This document shows, in pieces, positions 1-8,202 of a stretch of DNA of 64,000 nt. Within the stretch, counting starts at the first letter, position 1; every line of letters begins with the position of its first letter. The stretch spans positions 4,402,001-4,466,000 of the forward strand of contig NZ_CP095481.1 of NCBI RefSeq assembly GCF_023023025.1, read 5' to 3'. Both the position numbers and the translations under genes were made by a program. Source of the DNA: Amycolatopsis sp. WQ 127309 (GTDB lineage Bacteria; Actinomycetota; Actinomycetes; Mycobacteriales; Pseudonocardiaceae). The notes below the pieces were generated by a model. It was not told the origin of the DNA, ran no database searches, and saw only the letters and a list, made by a program, of their open reading frames with translations.

Positions 1-1
1 C

Positions 2-1144
2 GACGACGTCGCCTACCTGCGCTCCGGTGCGGGTGAGGCGGCGCTCGCCGAGGCTTCCACGCGGCCGCTGACCGACCGCATCGCCGACGTCGCCGCGGTG
101 CGCCGCCTGGTCGGCGAGGAGCACGCGGCCGCGGTGCTGGAAACCGCCGTGCTGCGCCGGAAAGCCGTCGGCAAGCTGTCCGGTGTGGACTGGCTGTTCA
201 CCGCGGACGCGCTCCAGCAGGCGAGCGCGTCCCTCGTCGCGCGGCACCGGGCGTCCCGGCTCACGGGCTTGGACGTCCACGACGTCACGTGCTCGGTCGG
301 CGCGGACCTGGTCGAGATCGCCCGGGTGGCGAAGCGTGCGCTCGGGTCCGATGTGGACCCGGTGCGGCTGGCGATGGCCCGGCACAACGGCGTCGCCGCG
401 GGCGTCTCGTTCGGGCTCGTGCGGGCCGACGCGCTGAAGGCGGTCAGCCGGGACACCGTGGTCGTCGCCGATCCGGCCCGGCGTGACGCGGCCGGGCGGC
501 GGGCCTGGAAACCCGCGGACTTCACCCCGCCGCTCGACGGCCTGGTCGACGCCTACCCGGGGCGTCCGCTGTCGGTGAAGTGCGCGCCGGGCTTGGACTT
601 CGCGATCGCGCCGTGGGCGGACGAGGTCGAGCTGGTGTCCCTCGACGGCCAGGTGCGCGAGTCCTGCCTGTGGCGTGGCCTGGGCACCGGCGTCACCCGG
701 CGGGCGAGCGTCCTGCGCTCGGACGGGACACAGTGGACGGTCACCGACGCCGAACCGGACGAGCTGCCCACGCGTGAGCCGGGGGAGTGGATCGTCGACC
801 CGGACGGCGCGGTCGTGCGGGCCGGGCTGGTCCGGCACTACGCGGCGCGGCACGGGCTGTGGCAGCTGGACGAACGCATCGCGTACCTGACCGGTGACAC
901 ACCGCCGCCGGGCGTGCGCGCGTTCCGCGTCCTGGAGCAGGGCCCGTACAGCGAAAAGTCCCTGAAGTCCGTCCTCAAGCGACACGACGTCGGCCGGCTG
1001 GAGATCCTGACCCGCGGCCTCGACGTCGACCCGGACGCGTTGCGCCGCAGGCTGAAACCACGCGGCTCGGCGGAAGCCTCGGTGGTTTTGACGCGGATCG
1101 GCCGCGCGCCGGTGGCGTTCGTGTGCCGCGCCGAGCGGGTCTAG
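2..1144 (+). CDS. Class I SAM-dependent methyltransferase with THUMP-like C-terminal domain (5' end outside window)
   Basis: The reading frame is open from base 2 to the TAG at 1142-1144 and has no start before the window edge, so the gene is partial (380 codons seen). A Rossmann methyltransferase core is visible: motif I around DVTCSVGAD, then GSDVDP for the cofactor acid loop. The last ~100 residues (VRHYAARHGLWQLDERIAYLTGD, continuing to the end) match the THUMP-like domain found C-terminal to such enzymes in actinobacteria. The substrate is probably an RNA or a macromolecule, by family analogy only. It is transcribed away from the edge and followed by an 85-bp gap before a phosphatase gene. 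Confidence 0.8.
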   Translation, partial: DDVAYLRSGAGEAALAEASTRPLTDRIADVAAVRRLVGEEHAAAVLETAVLRRKAVGKLSGVDWLFTADALQQASASLVARHRASRLTGLDVHDVTCSVGADLVEIARVAKRALGSDVDPVRLAMARHNGVAAGVSFGLVRADALKAVSRDTVVVADPARRDAAGRRAWKPADFTPPLDGLVDAYPGRPLSVKCAPGLDFAIAPWADEVELVSLDGQVRESCLWRGLGTGVTRRASVLRSDGTQWTVTDAEPDELPTREPGEWIVDPDGAVVRAGLVRHYAARHGLWQLDERIAYLTGDTPPPGVRAFRVLEQGPYSEKSLKSVLKRHDVGRLEILTRGLDVDPDALRRRLKPRGSAEASVVLTRIGRAPVAFVCRAERV

Positions 1145-1229
1145 GTGAACAGGAACCAACGAAGGGTGGAACTCCGGGTGAACGTGACGTAGGTTCCCCG
1201 AGTCGCCAAGTCTTCACTGGAGGGTCGCC

Positions 1230-1994
1230 GTGTCCGGAAAATGGTCAGGTCTCGTCAAGCTCGCCGCCGCCGCGGCGATCGGTGCCACCGTCGCTTCGGG
1301 GGCCACCGCGCTGGCCGGCTCGGACGACGCCACCGCCGCCCGCGCCAAGGAACCGGCCAACATCGGCCAGGTCAAGAACGACGTCAAGGCCTACTACGGC
1401 GACTACCTCGACGCCGCGGGCAAGCACCACTACTCCGACACGAGCAAGTTCGTGAAGGACACCAAGAACGTCGTCTCCGACGCGAAGCGCTACCTGCAGC
1501 AGCAGCTGGGCCGGGTGAAGAACCCGGCGATCGTGCTGGACGTCGACGACACCTCCGAGGTCACCTACGGCTGGGAGGCCGACAACGACTTCGGCTTCGA
1601 CCCGGTCAAGCAGCAGCAGGCCATCGACAACGGCACGTTCGAGGTGAACAAGCCGGTGCTGGAGCTGACCAACTGGGCCGCCCAGCACGGCGTGAAGGTG
1701 TTCTTCCTGACCGGCCGCAACGAGCTGCAGGGCCCGCAGTCGCTCAAGAACCTCGCCAACGAGGGCTACCCGGCCCCGGCCGGCGCGTTCTTCAAGCCGA
1801 AGGTGACCGCGCCGGACTACCTCCCGTGCGGCCTGACCTGCAACACGGTGCAGTACAAGTCGGGCACGCGGGCGCACATCGAGGCGACCGGCGCGAAGAT
1901 CGTGCTGAACGTCGGCGACCAGTTCAGCGACCTCGAAGGCGGCCACGCGCTGCGGCCGATCAAGCTGCCGAACCCGATGTACTACCTGCCCTGA
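1230..1994 (+). CDS. Secreted HAD-superfamily (class B/IIIB) acid phosphatase
   Basis: The GTG at 1230 is chosen because GGAGG sits 6 bp upstream and the translation opens with a signal peptide (Lys/hydrophobic stretch, Ala-rich cleavage region near residue 30). HAD motif I DVDDT is at residues 104-108, motif II FFLTGR at 158-163 and the motif IV acid cluster NVGDQFSDL at 227-235. The protein (254 aa) should be an exported phosphomonoesterase that releases phosphate from organic esters outside the membrane. It stands alone; the next gene starts 62 bp downstream and is unrelated. The family assignment is firm, the substrate unknown. Confidence 0.85.
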   Translation: MSGKWSGLVKLAAAAAIGATVASGATALAGSDDATAARAKEPANIGQVKNDVKAYYGDYLDAAGKHHYSDTSKFVKDTKNVVSDAKRYLQQQLGRVKNPAIVLDVDDTSEVTYGWEADNDFGFDPVKQQQAIDNGTFEVNKPVLELTNWAAQHGVKVFFLTGRNELQGPQSLKNLANEGYPAPAGAFFKPKVTAPDYLPCGLTCNTVQYKSGTRAHIEATGAKIVLNVGDQFSDLEGGHALRPIKLPNPMYYLP

Positions 1995-2056
1995 CCCGGA
2001 ATAACCGCCGGGTCCCGGGTGCTGCTCCCAGTACACGACTTCGTCGAGGAGCTGAC

Positions 2057-2437
2057 ATGCCGGAGAAGAAGGTGCTGGTCCCGGGCCCGGACCACCCGAT
2101 CACCGTCGAGCCGACCAAGGCCCGCGTGGTGGTCAAGGCGGGCGGGCGCGTGGTGGCCGACAGCCGCAACGCGCTGACACTGCAGGAGTCGAACTACCCG
2201 GCGGCGCAGTACATCCCGCGGGCGGACGTCGACTTCAGCCTGCTGGAGCGGACCGACCACGAGACGTACTGCCCGTACAAGGGCGACAGCAGCTACTACA
2301 GCCTGAACGCCGGTGACGTGCAGGCGGAGAACGCGATCTGGACGTACGAGAAGCCGTACGACGCGGTCGCGTCGATCAAGGACCACGTCGCGTTCTACCC
2401 GAACGTCGTGGACTCGATCGAGCTGATCGAGGACTGA
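2057..2437 (+). CDS. DUF427 domain protein
   Basis: The ATG at 2057 has a GAGGAGC ribosome site 6 bp upstream, giving 126 aa. The sequence carries the DUF427 signature: an early region with VVVKAGGRVVADSRNAL, then YIPRADVDFSLLERTDHETYCPYKG and a closing VAFYPNVVDSIE. DUF427 is a small beta fold of unknown biochemical role, common in soil bacteria. Its stop codon nearly abuts the LysR gene that follows, so the two may be co-transcribed. No function can be assigned from the sequence. Confidence 0.85.
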   Translation: MPEKKVLVPGPDHPITVEPTKARVVVKAGGRVVADSRNALTLQESNYPAAQYIPRADVDFSLLERTDHETYCPYKGDSSYYSLNAGDVQAENAIWTYEKPYDAVASIKDHVAFYPNVVDSIELIED

Positions 2438-2438
2438 G

Positions 2439-3284
2439 CTGGACCTCGACCTGCTGCGGACGTTCCTCGCGGTCCACCGCGCGGGCTCGCTGACCGGCGC
2501 GGCACCGTCACTGGGCTTGTCCCAACCGACGGTGACCGTGCAGGTCAGGGCCCTGGAGGCGGAGCTGGGCCGGCAGCTGTTCGTCCGCCGCGCGCGAGGC
2601 GTCACGCCGACGTCGGCGGCCGACGAACTCGCGGCCCGCATCGCCCCGCACGTCGACGCGCTGACCGACGTCGCCCTGGGCCCCGCCGATCGTTTCGCGG
2701 TGCCGGTCCACCTGGCCGGACCGGCCGAGCTGACGACGGCCCGCGTCCTGCCCGCACTCGTGGACCTGGTTGCCGACGGTCTGAAGCTGCGGGTGAGCTT
2801 CGGCCTGGCCGACGACCTGCTGGCCGGGCTGACGCAGCGCCGGTTCGACCTGGTCGTCTCGACGATCCGCCCCCGCGGCCGCGGTTTCGCCGCGACGCCG
2901 TTGACGGACGAGGAGTTCGTCCTGGTCGGCCCACGCGGCTTCACCGGCGACCCGCGGACCGCGCCGTTGGTGGCCTATGCCGAGGACCTGCCGATCATCC
3001 GCCGCTACTGGCGCTCGGTGCTGGGCGTCCGGCCGCCGCCCGGGCCCGCGGTGGTGGTCCCGGACCTGCGGGGCGTGCTGACGTGCGTGCTCGCCGGCTT
3101 CGGCGTCAGCGTGCTGCCGCGGTACCTGTGCGCGGCGGAACTGGCCTCGGGTGCGCTGATCGCCCTGCTGGACCCGGCGGAACCCCCGATCAACACGCTG
3201 TTCGTGGTGACCAGGACCGAACCGTGCCGGGCGGGGCCCGCGGCGGTGCGGGACGCACTGCTCGCGGACGCCGCCCGGTGGTGA
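2439..3284 (+). CDS. LysR-family transcriptional regulator, apparent CTG start
   Basis: The reading frame gives the expected LysR N-terminus (L/M-DLDLLRTFLAVHRAGSLTGAA, helix-turn-helix SQPTVTVQVRALEAELG) only if translation begins at CTG 2439; an in-frame TGA lies at 2424-2426 and the first conventional start, TTG 2517, would delete half of the HTH. GAGG at 2429-2432 gives good spacing to the CTG. With that start the protein is 281 aa, slightly short for the family, with a substrate-binding fold after residue ~85. It begins 1 bp after the DUF427 stop and ends 12 bp from a convergent chitinase gene. The target is unknown. Confidence 0.75.
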   Translation: MDLDLLRTFLAVHRAGSLTGAAPSLGLSQPTVTVQVRALEAELGRQLFVRRARGVTPTSAADELAARIAPHVDALTDVALGPADRFAVPVHLAGPAELTTARVLPALVDLVADGLKLRVSFGLADDLLAGLTQRRFDLVVSTIRPRGRGFAATPLTDEEFVLVGPRGFTGDPRTAPLVAYAEDLPIIRRYWRSVLGVRPPPGPAVVVPDLRGVLTCVLAGFGVSVLPRYLCAAELASGALIALLDPAEPPINTLFVVTRTEPCRAGPAAVRDALLADAARW

Positions 3285-3296
3285 CCCAGCGGTGAC

Positions 3297-4271
3297 TCAG
3301 CCCGTGTAGCCCGCGAAGATCTTCGCGAACTCGTACTTCGCCTGCGGCACGTTCGTGCACTTGTACAGCGCCCCGGTGCACGCGTTCGCGTCGCGGCCGG
3401 CTTCCCAGAACGACAGCATGCCCAGGTGGACGGTCTTGGCGAAGGCGACCAGCGCCTTGGCGTCCTTCTGGAGGAAGATCTCGTTCTGCGAGTCGTTGAC
3501 GCCGATCATCGGGGTGACGCCGACCTTCTTCCACGCCGCCGCGTCGCTCAGGCCGTACAGCGACTTCAGCTGCGCCTGCGTGGCCTTCGCCGCGGAGATC
3601 GCCTTCGCGCCCTGGTCGCCCGCGCCCTGGTAGTAGTCCATGGCCATGATGTTGACCAGGTCCAGGTTCACGCCGGCGTCCTTGGCGGCCTTGACGACGT
3701 TGAGCCCGTTCGCGTCGAGGCCGTTGGGCAGCACCGGCAAGGTCAGCGAGATCTTCAAGCCCGGGTTGTTGGTCTGCAACGTCTTCAGGGCCTGCGAGCG
3801 GCGCGTGATCGACGCCGGGTCCGCGACGGCCGCGCCCTCGACGTCGATGTCGACGTACTTCAGGCCGTACGCCTTGACGACCGCGTCGTACTCGGCCGCG
3901 ACCTGGGCGGACGTGGTGCACGCCTGGGCCAGCTCGATGCCGGACGCGCCGCCGAAGGAGATCTTGACGTCGCCGCCGGCGTTGCGGATCTTGGTGATCT
4001 CGTCCTTCTGCCAGGCCGTGCGCGGGTCGTACGCGCCGAACCAGCTGGCCTTGCAGCCGTAGGAGTTGACGAAGGCGAGGGTGAAGCCCTTGACGCCGCT
4101 CGCGGCCGACATCGCCGAGAGGCTGGGCGTCGGCCACGCGCCCATGTCGACGTAGGGGCCGACCGGGATCGGCGAGCCGGCCGCGGCGCCGGCGGGTGCC
4201 GCGAACCCGGTGGCCAGGACGGCCAGGCCGCCCAAGGCGGCCAGGAGGGGACGGAGACGGGGGAGACGCAT
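3297..4271 (-). CDS. Secreted GH18 chitinase
   Basis: This 324-aa protein starts at ATG 4271 with GGAGG 7 bp upstream. It has a signal peptide (Arg-rich start, hydrophobic core, AGAAAG near residue 30), followed by a single GH18 TIM barrel. The SxGG motif is at ~105-108 (SFGG) and the catalytic DxDxE is intact at 141-145 (DIDVE), with the family's MAMDYY strand further on. It should cleave beta-1,4-GlcNAc polymers outside the cell. No carbohydrate-binding module is present. Two DasR-like boxes lie 51-80 bp upstream of the start, so induction by chitin or GlcNAc is likely (see the operator entry). Confidence 0.9.
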   Translation of the reverse strand: MRLPRLRPLLAALGGLAVLATGFAAPAGAAAGSPIPVGPYVDMGAWPTPSLSAMSAASGVKGFTLAFVNSYGCKASWFGAYDPRTAWQKDEITKIRNAGGDVKISFGGASGIELAQACTTSAQVAAEYDAVVKAYGLKYVDIDVEGAAVADPASITRRSQALKTLQTNNPGLKISLTLPVLPNGLDANGLNVVKAAKDAGVNLDLVNIMAMDYYQGAGDQGAKAISAAKATQAQLKSLYGLSDAAAWKKVGVTPMIGVNDSQNEIFLQKDAKALVAFAKTVHLGMLSFWEAGRDANACTGALYKCTNVPQAKYEFAKIFAGYTG

Positions 4272-4321
4272 GGGGGGACCTCCACGACAAGCAGCGCGGC
4301 GGCGGGAATTCCGGACCTAAT

Positions 4322-4351
4322 TGGTATAGACCATTAATGTGGTCCGGACCA
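4322..4351. promoter_or_regulatory. Two DasR (dre)-like operators upstream of the chitinase
   Basis: TGGTATAGACCA (4322-4333) and the perfect palindrome TGGTCCGGACCA (4340-4351) lie 18 bp apart centre to centre, in front of the chitinase on the minus strand. They match the Streptomyces DasR box TGGTCTAGACCA with one and two differences, and resemble the paired 12-bp repeats known from Streptomyces chitinase promoters. Repression by a DasR homologue encoded elsewhere is inferred. Confidence 0.8.
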
Positions 4352-4382
4352 TACGCCGTTCGGGGGCATGACGGCGGGTGAC

Positions 4383-4415
4383 GGGCGGAACCGGCCCCCA
4401 CGACCGGTTCCGCCC
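4383..4415 (-). terminator. Hairpin downstream of the DUF2306 gene
   Basis: Perfect 12-bp stem GGGCGGAACCGG (4383-4394) pairing with CCGGTTCCGCCC (4404-4415), loop 9 nt, starting 5 bp after the stop of the minus-strand gene ending at 4420. No U-tract, as usual in high-G+C actinobacteria. Confidence 0.6.
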
Positions 4416-4419
4416 GGTC

Positions 4420-5124
4420 TCACGCCGTCGCGCGCCGGCGTCCCCGGTCCAGCCACCACTGGGCGATCAGGAACGGGATCACCCAGCCGGTCCACGTCGT
4501 GAGCCCGGCGATCGCCTGGCCCAGCGCCAGTTCGCTGCCGCCGAACGTCGTGTCCAGCTGCCCGGGGAGCACGACAGACCAGACGATCGCCCAGATCCGG
4601 TTGCTGATGATCGACATGCACAGCACGAAGCTGCGGATCATCCAGCGGCGGTGGTCGCCGAAGCGCCGGGCCCGCGCCATCCGGTAGCCCTGCACGGTGC
4701 AGCCGAACCAGAGCGTCGCGAGCAGCACGTTCGACACCGCGCCGACCGGCCCGAACGGCGCGGCGACCGCGATGGCGAGCCCGGCGATCGACGCCGGGAT
4801 GGCGCCCGCGAAGACGTACACGCGGCCGGTGCGGCGGTGCACGACCGGGTGCTTCTGCCGCAGCCACGGCCAGATCTGCAGCGAGCAGGTCACCATCGCG
4901 ACGGTCGCGAAGCCGATGTGCGTGACCAGCACGGGGTAGTACCAGCCGACGCTGCCCGGGGCCGGGATCCGCGACTCCGCCGGGTCCAGCCCGAGGTAGG
5001 GCGGGAGCGAGTACACCAGGAACACCGTGACGATCAGGCCCAGCGGGAACACCCACGGCCGGCGCCACCACGGCGTGGCGCGCCGGGTCCCGCTCGGGCT
5101 CGCCGGTTTCTCTGTCGTGGTCAT
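4420..5124 (-). CDS. DUF2306-type integral membrane protein
   Basis: The ATG at 5124 gives 234 aa beginning MTTTEKPASP; a purine-rich GGGG lies 6 bp upstream. About six membrane helices are evident, with a conserved loop HRRTGRVYVFAGAIPA and a second RRFGDHRRWMIRSF typical of DUF2306 (formerly 'predicted membrane protein') in actinobacteria. The His-Arg-containing loops look like a conserved functional core, possibly haem or quinone related, but this is speculation. It is divergent from the GntR/TetR-type regulator starting at 5270, which is therefore its most likely controller. Confidence 0.75.
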   Translation of the reverse strand: MTTTEKPASPSGTRRATPWWRRPWVFPLGLIVTVFLVYSLPPYLGLDPAESRIPAPGSVGWYYPVLVTHIGFATVAMVTCSLQIWPWLRQKHPVVHRRTGRVYVFAGAIPASIAGLAIAVAAPFGPVGAVSNVLLATLWFGCTVQGYRMARARRFGDHRRWMIRSFVLCMSIISNRIWAIVWSVVLPGQLDTTFGGSELALGQAIAGLTTWTGWVIPFLIAQWWLDRGRRRATA

Positions 5125-5216
5125 GCCGTCCCCCTGTCTCTTACGCTGTATCGGCACCGTATGGACCAGCGTGAAGATCCGGCAATCCTTGCTGCCGAGA
5201 ATGGGTGAGTACCCTG

Positions 5217-5250
5217 GAAGTGTTCTAGGTGACCGGGTGAAGTGTTCTAG
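5217..5250. promoter_or_regulatory. Perfect 12-bp direct repeat between divergent genes
   Basis: GAAGTGTTCTAG occurs at 5217-5228 and again at 5239-5250, exactly 22 bp apart (two helical turns). It sits 20 bp upstream of the regulator start at 5270 and in the shared divergent control region with the DUF2306 gene. Autoregulatory operator, inferred. Confidence 0.7.
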
Positions 5251-5269
5251 TACGGATCGAGGGGTGTTC

Positions 5270-6160
5270 GTGGCCGAGCAGGCGCCGTACCTGCGGATCG
5301 CGGCGGACCTGCGGCGCCGGATCACCGCCGGTGAGCTGCGGCCCGGCGAACGGGTGCCGTCGACCCGGTCGCTGGTGCGCGAGTGGGGCGTGGCGATGGC
5401 GACCGCGGCGAAGGCACTGACCGTGCTGGGCGAGCAGGGCTGGGTGCGGGCGGTGCCGGGCAGCGGCACCGTGGTGAGTGACCGGACGCCGCAGAAGCCG
5501 CCGCTGGGCCGGGCGCGGCTCGTCCGGGCCGCCATCGCGCTGGCGGACGCCGAGGGCCGCGGGGCGCTGTCGATGCGCCGGCTCGCGGCCGAGCTCGGCG
5601 TCGGCCCGATGGCGCTGTACCGGCACGTCCCGGACAAGGACGAGCTGGTCCGGCTGATGGCCGACACCGCCCTCGGCGCCGAGGAGCTGCCCGAGCCGGG
5701 CCCGGCGCGATGGCGGCCGCGGCTGGAGCTGGCCGCGCGGACGCAGTGGCGGGCCTACCGGCGGCACCCGTGGCTCGCGCCGGTGATGCTGAACTCGCTG
5801 GTGCGGCCGCCGGTGGTGCCGAGCGGGCTGCGGCTGGTCGACTGGATGCTGCGGGCGCTGGCCGGCACCGGGCTGCACCGGCGGACGAAGCTGCAGGTGA
5901 TCATGACGGTCAACGGCTGGGTCGGCGGCCTCGCGGTGAGCCACGCCATCGAGGTCGAAACCGAGCAGGACACCGGCATCACCGGTTCCCAGCGGCTAGA
6001 AGCCGAGATGGCGGCGCTGGCCGGGCACCTCGAGTCGGGCCGGTTCCCGGCGCTCGCGGACACGATCACCGGGCTGGCCGACGTCGACCTCGACGAGGCG
6101 TTCGAGTTCGGCCTGCGAGTGCAGCTCGACGGGATCGCCGTGCTGCTCAAGGAGTCCTAG
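5270..6160 (+). CDS. Transcriptional regulator with GntR HTH fused to a TetR-type HTH and C-terminal domain
   Basis: GTG 5270 is preferred over GTG 5264 because the GAGGGG stretch at 5258-5264 is then correctly spaced. The 296-aa protein has a GntR winged helix at ~5-70 (YLRIAADLRRRITAGELRPGERVPS), then a TetR helix-turn-helix at ~85-135 (ALSMRRLAAELGVGPMALYRHVPDKDELV) and a TetR_C-like ligand domain. Such double-HTH regulators are recurrent in actinobacteria. Perfect direct repeats upstream suggest autoregulation and control of the divergent membrane-protein gene. The ligand is unknown. Confidence 0.85.
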   Translation: MAEQAPYLRIAADLRRRITAGELRPGERVPSTRSLVREWGVAMATAAKALTVLGEQGWVRAVPGSGTVVSDRTPQKPPLGRARLVRAAIALADAEGRGALSMRRLAAELGVGPMALYRHVPDKDELVRLMADTALGAEELPEPGPARWRPRLELAARTQWRAYRRHPWLAPVMLNSLVRPPVVPSGLRLVDWMLRALAGTGLHRRTKLQVIMTVNGWVGGLAVSHAIEVETEQDTGITGSQRLEAEMAALAGHLESGRFPALADTITGLADVDLDEAFEFGLRVQLDGIAVLLKES

Positions 6161-6170
6161 ACTCGGCGCG

Positions 6171-6689
6171 GTGCGCATCACCACGGAACGGCTCACGCTG
6201 CACCCCTGGTCCGAGGACTTCTTCGACGACCTGTTCGGGCTGGCCCAGGTGCCCGAGACGGTCCGGTACGTCGGTACCGGCGAGCCGTGGACCCGCGAGT
6301 ACACGCTCGCCAAGCACCGCGCGACGCTCGCGCACTGGGCCGAGCACGGCTTCGGCTGGTTCGCCGTGTCGGCGGTGCCCGGCTCGTTCGACGGCGTGGT
6401 CGCGCTGGTGTCCCGCGACAACGTCGAGTCCGGCCTCGGGCATCCCGCAGTGGAGATGGGCTGGTGGATCGCGCGGCCGTGCTGGGGCCGCGGTTACGCG
6501 ACCGAAGCGACGACGGCCGTGCGCGACCACGTCTTCGCGGCCGGCTTCGCCGACCGGCCGCTGGCGATCTACGAACCGGCGAACGCGGCGTCGGCGCGGG
6601 TGGTGGCGAAGCTCGGGTTCGCGCCGCACAGCACGTTCCCGGTCGCCGGGCGCCGGCAGCAGCGGGCGGTGCTGAACCGCCCGCGCTGA
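6171..6689 (+). CDS. GNAT acetyltransferase, RimJ/RimL type
   Basis: GTG 6171 starts a 172-aa protein beginning RITTERLTLHPWSEDFFDDLF, the usual opening of RimJ/RimL-like GNATs. The acetyl-CoA loop appears as RPCWGRGYATEA (~residues 103-114), followed by NAASARVVAKLGF near the C-terminus. The start lies 10 bp after the stop of the regulator, so it may be co-transcribed with it. The acceptor could be a protein N-terminus or a small amine; nothing in the sequence decides. A long hairpin follows immediately. Confidence 0.85.
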   Translation: MRITTERLTLHPWSEDFFDDLFGLAQVPETVRYVGTGEPWTREYTLAKHRATLAHWAEHGFGWFAVSAVPGSFDGVVALVSRDNVESGLGHPAVEMGWWIARPCWGRGYATEATTAVRDHVFAAGFADRPLAIYEPANAASARVVAKLGFAPHSTFPVAGRRQQRAVLNRPR

Positions 6690-6699
6690 GGGCCCCGAA

Positions 6700-6752
6700 C
6701 GCCCCAATGTGGCGTTGGGTGCGTCCAACGCACCCAACGCCACATTGGGGCG
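6700..6752. terminator. 25-bp perfect hairpin filling a convergent intergenic gap
   Basis: Arms 6700-6724 and 6728-6752 are exact inverse complements (25 bp) with a 3-nt loop (cca). The core CCCCAATGTGGCGTTGGG is A/T-richer than its surroundings. It occupies almost all of the 69 bp between the GNAT stop (6689) and the convergent monooxygenase stop (6759), so it can serve as a bidirectional terminator. Its symmetry and length also suggest a dispersed palindromic repeat element. Confidence 0.8.
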
Positions 6753-6758
6753 CATTGG

Positions 6759-8192
6759 TCAAGCGGTCGCCGGGACCGGGATGTCGCCGACCCAGCGGTG
6801 GATCGCTTCGGCCAGGCCGGTGTCGTCCGAGCCGGTCGTCAGCCAGGCGACGTGGCCGTCCGGGCGCAGCAGCAGCGCGCCGACGTCCGAAGTGGACTGT
6901 GCGGCCACCACGTCGATTCCCGGGGCCCACGCGGCGAAGGCGTGCTCGGGCGTCAGGTCGAGGAGCACCGGACGGCCGGGGTGCAGCAGCGCGGCGAGGT
7001 GGCTCACGTCGCCCCGCAGGGGGAGGTCCGGGGCGAGACGGCCGAGCCACGGGTGCCCGGGCGGCTCGTAGCGGGCGTCGAGGCCGGTAATGATCTCGGC
7101 CAGCGCGAGCTTGCCCGCGGGGTGCGTGGCGACGCGGCGCATCAGGTCGGCCAGCGGTTCCGCCGCCGCGGCCTCCGAGAGCGCGACCTGCGCGCGGGTG
7201 TTGGCCAGGATGTGTTCACCCGCCGCGTGCCGCTCGGCGTGGTAGGTGTCGAGCAGGCCCTCGGGCGCGGTCCCGCGCACCGTCGCGGCGAGCTTCCAGC
7301 CCAGGTTGAACGCGTCGTCGAGCGCGACGTTGACGCCGATCGCGCCGGCCGGCGGGTGGATGTGCGCGGCGTCGCCGGCCAGCAGGACCCGGCCTTCGCG
7401 GTAGCGCTCGGCCAGCCGGGCCGCGTCGCCGAACCTCGTCAGCCAGCGCGGTCCACGCAGCTCGACGTGCCGGCCGAGCACGTCGTCCACTCGGGACTGG
7501 AGCCGGTCGAGCGTGACGGGGGTGTCCTTGTCCGCGGGCGGGTCGTCCTCCCGGACGATGATCCGGACGTACCCGGGCCGCGGGATGACGAACAGTGTCC
7601 GGCCGTCCGGGCCGGCCGAAACCCCGTACGGCAGTTCGCATTCGACGTCGCCGAGCAGCGCGAACCACCGCGCGTCGACGCCGGGGAAGCCGATCCCGGC
7701 CCGCTTGCGCACGGTGCTGCGGCCGCCGTCGCAGCCGGCGAGGTACCGCGCCCGGACGGTCAGTCCATTGTGGATCTCCACGGTGACGCCGGCCGCGTCC
7801 TGCGTGAAGCTCCGCAGTTCGTGGCCGCGCAACAGTTCCGCGCCGAGGTCGAGCGCGCGGGCTTCCAGGACCTCCTCGACGCGGGTCTGCGGGATGCCGA
7901 GGGAGAACGGGTGGTCGGTGGTGGCGCCGTCGAGCAGCAGCGGCTCGGGCATGCCGGTCGCCGGCGCGTGCGGCACCTGGTGTCCCTCGGCGACCAGGCC
8001 TTCGGCCAGCCCGCGCCGCGCCAGCAGGTCCAGCGACCGCGAGTTCAGGTTGAAGCCGCGGCAGTACGGCGGCTTTTCCGGGTGTCGTTCGACGACGGTG
8101 ACGCGCACGCCGGCCAGCGCGAGCTCCGCGGCGAGCAGCAGGCCGGCGGGTCCGGCGCCGGCGACGAGGACGTCGGTTTCGAGATCGGGCAC
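6759..8192 (-). CDS. FAD-dependent aromatic-ring monooxygenase (PheA/TetX/anthracycline-hydroxylase type)
   Basis: The GTG at 8192 (GAGGGG upstream, 10 bp after the PadR stop) gives 477 aa. The N-terminus holds the FAD GxGxxG at residues ~12-17 (GAGPAG), and the second FAD motif is near residue 280, GDAAHIHPPAGAIGVN. The C-terminal thioredoxin-like region of this subgroup is also present. It should use NAD(P)H and O2 to hydroxylate a phenolic or polyketide-like compound; many relatives detoxify or tailor antibiotics. It is the second gene of a PadR-led operon, so its own substrate may be the inducer. Confidence 0.85.
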   Translation of the reverse strand: MPDLETDVLVAGAGPAGLLLAAELALAGVRVTVVERHPEKPPYCRGFNLNSRSLDLLARRGLAEGLVAEGHQVPHAPATGMPEPLLLDGATTDHPFSLGIPQTRVEEVLEARALDLGAELLRGHELRSFTQDAAGVTVEIHNGLTVRARYLAGCDGGRSTVRKRAGIGFPGVDARWFALLGDVECELPYGVSAGPDGRTLFVIPRPGYVRIIVREDDPPADKDTPVTLDRLQSRVDDVLGRHVELRGPRWLTRFGDAARLAERYREGRVLLAGDAAHIHPPAGAIGVNVALDDAFNLGWKLAATVRGTAPEGLLDTYHAERHAAGEHILANTRAQVALSEAAAAEPLADLMRRVATHPAGKLALAEIITGLDARYEPPGHPWLGRLAPDLPLRGDVSHLAALLHPGRPVLLDLTPEHAFAAWAPGIDVVAAQSTSDVGALLLRPDGHVAWLTTGSDDTGLAEAIHRWVGDIPVPATA

Positions 8193-8202
8193 GGTCTTCC
8201 CC

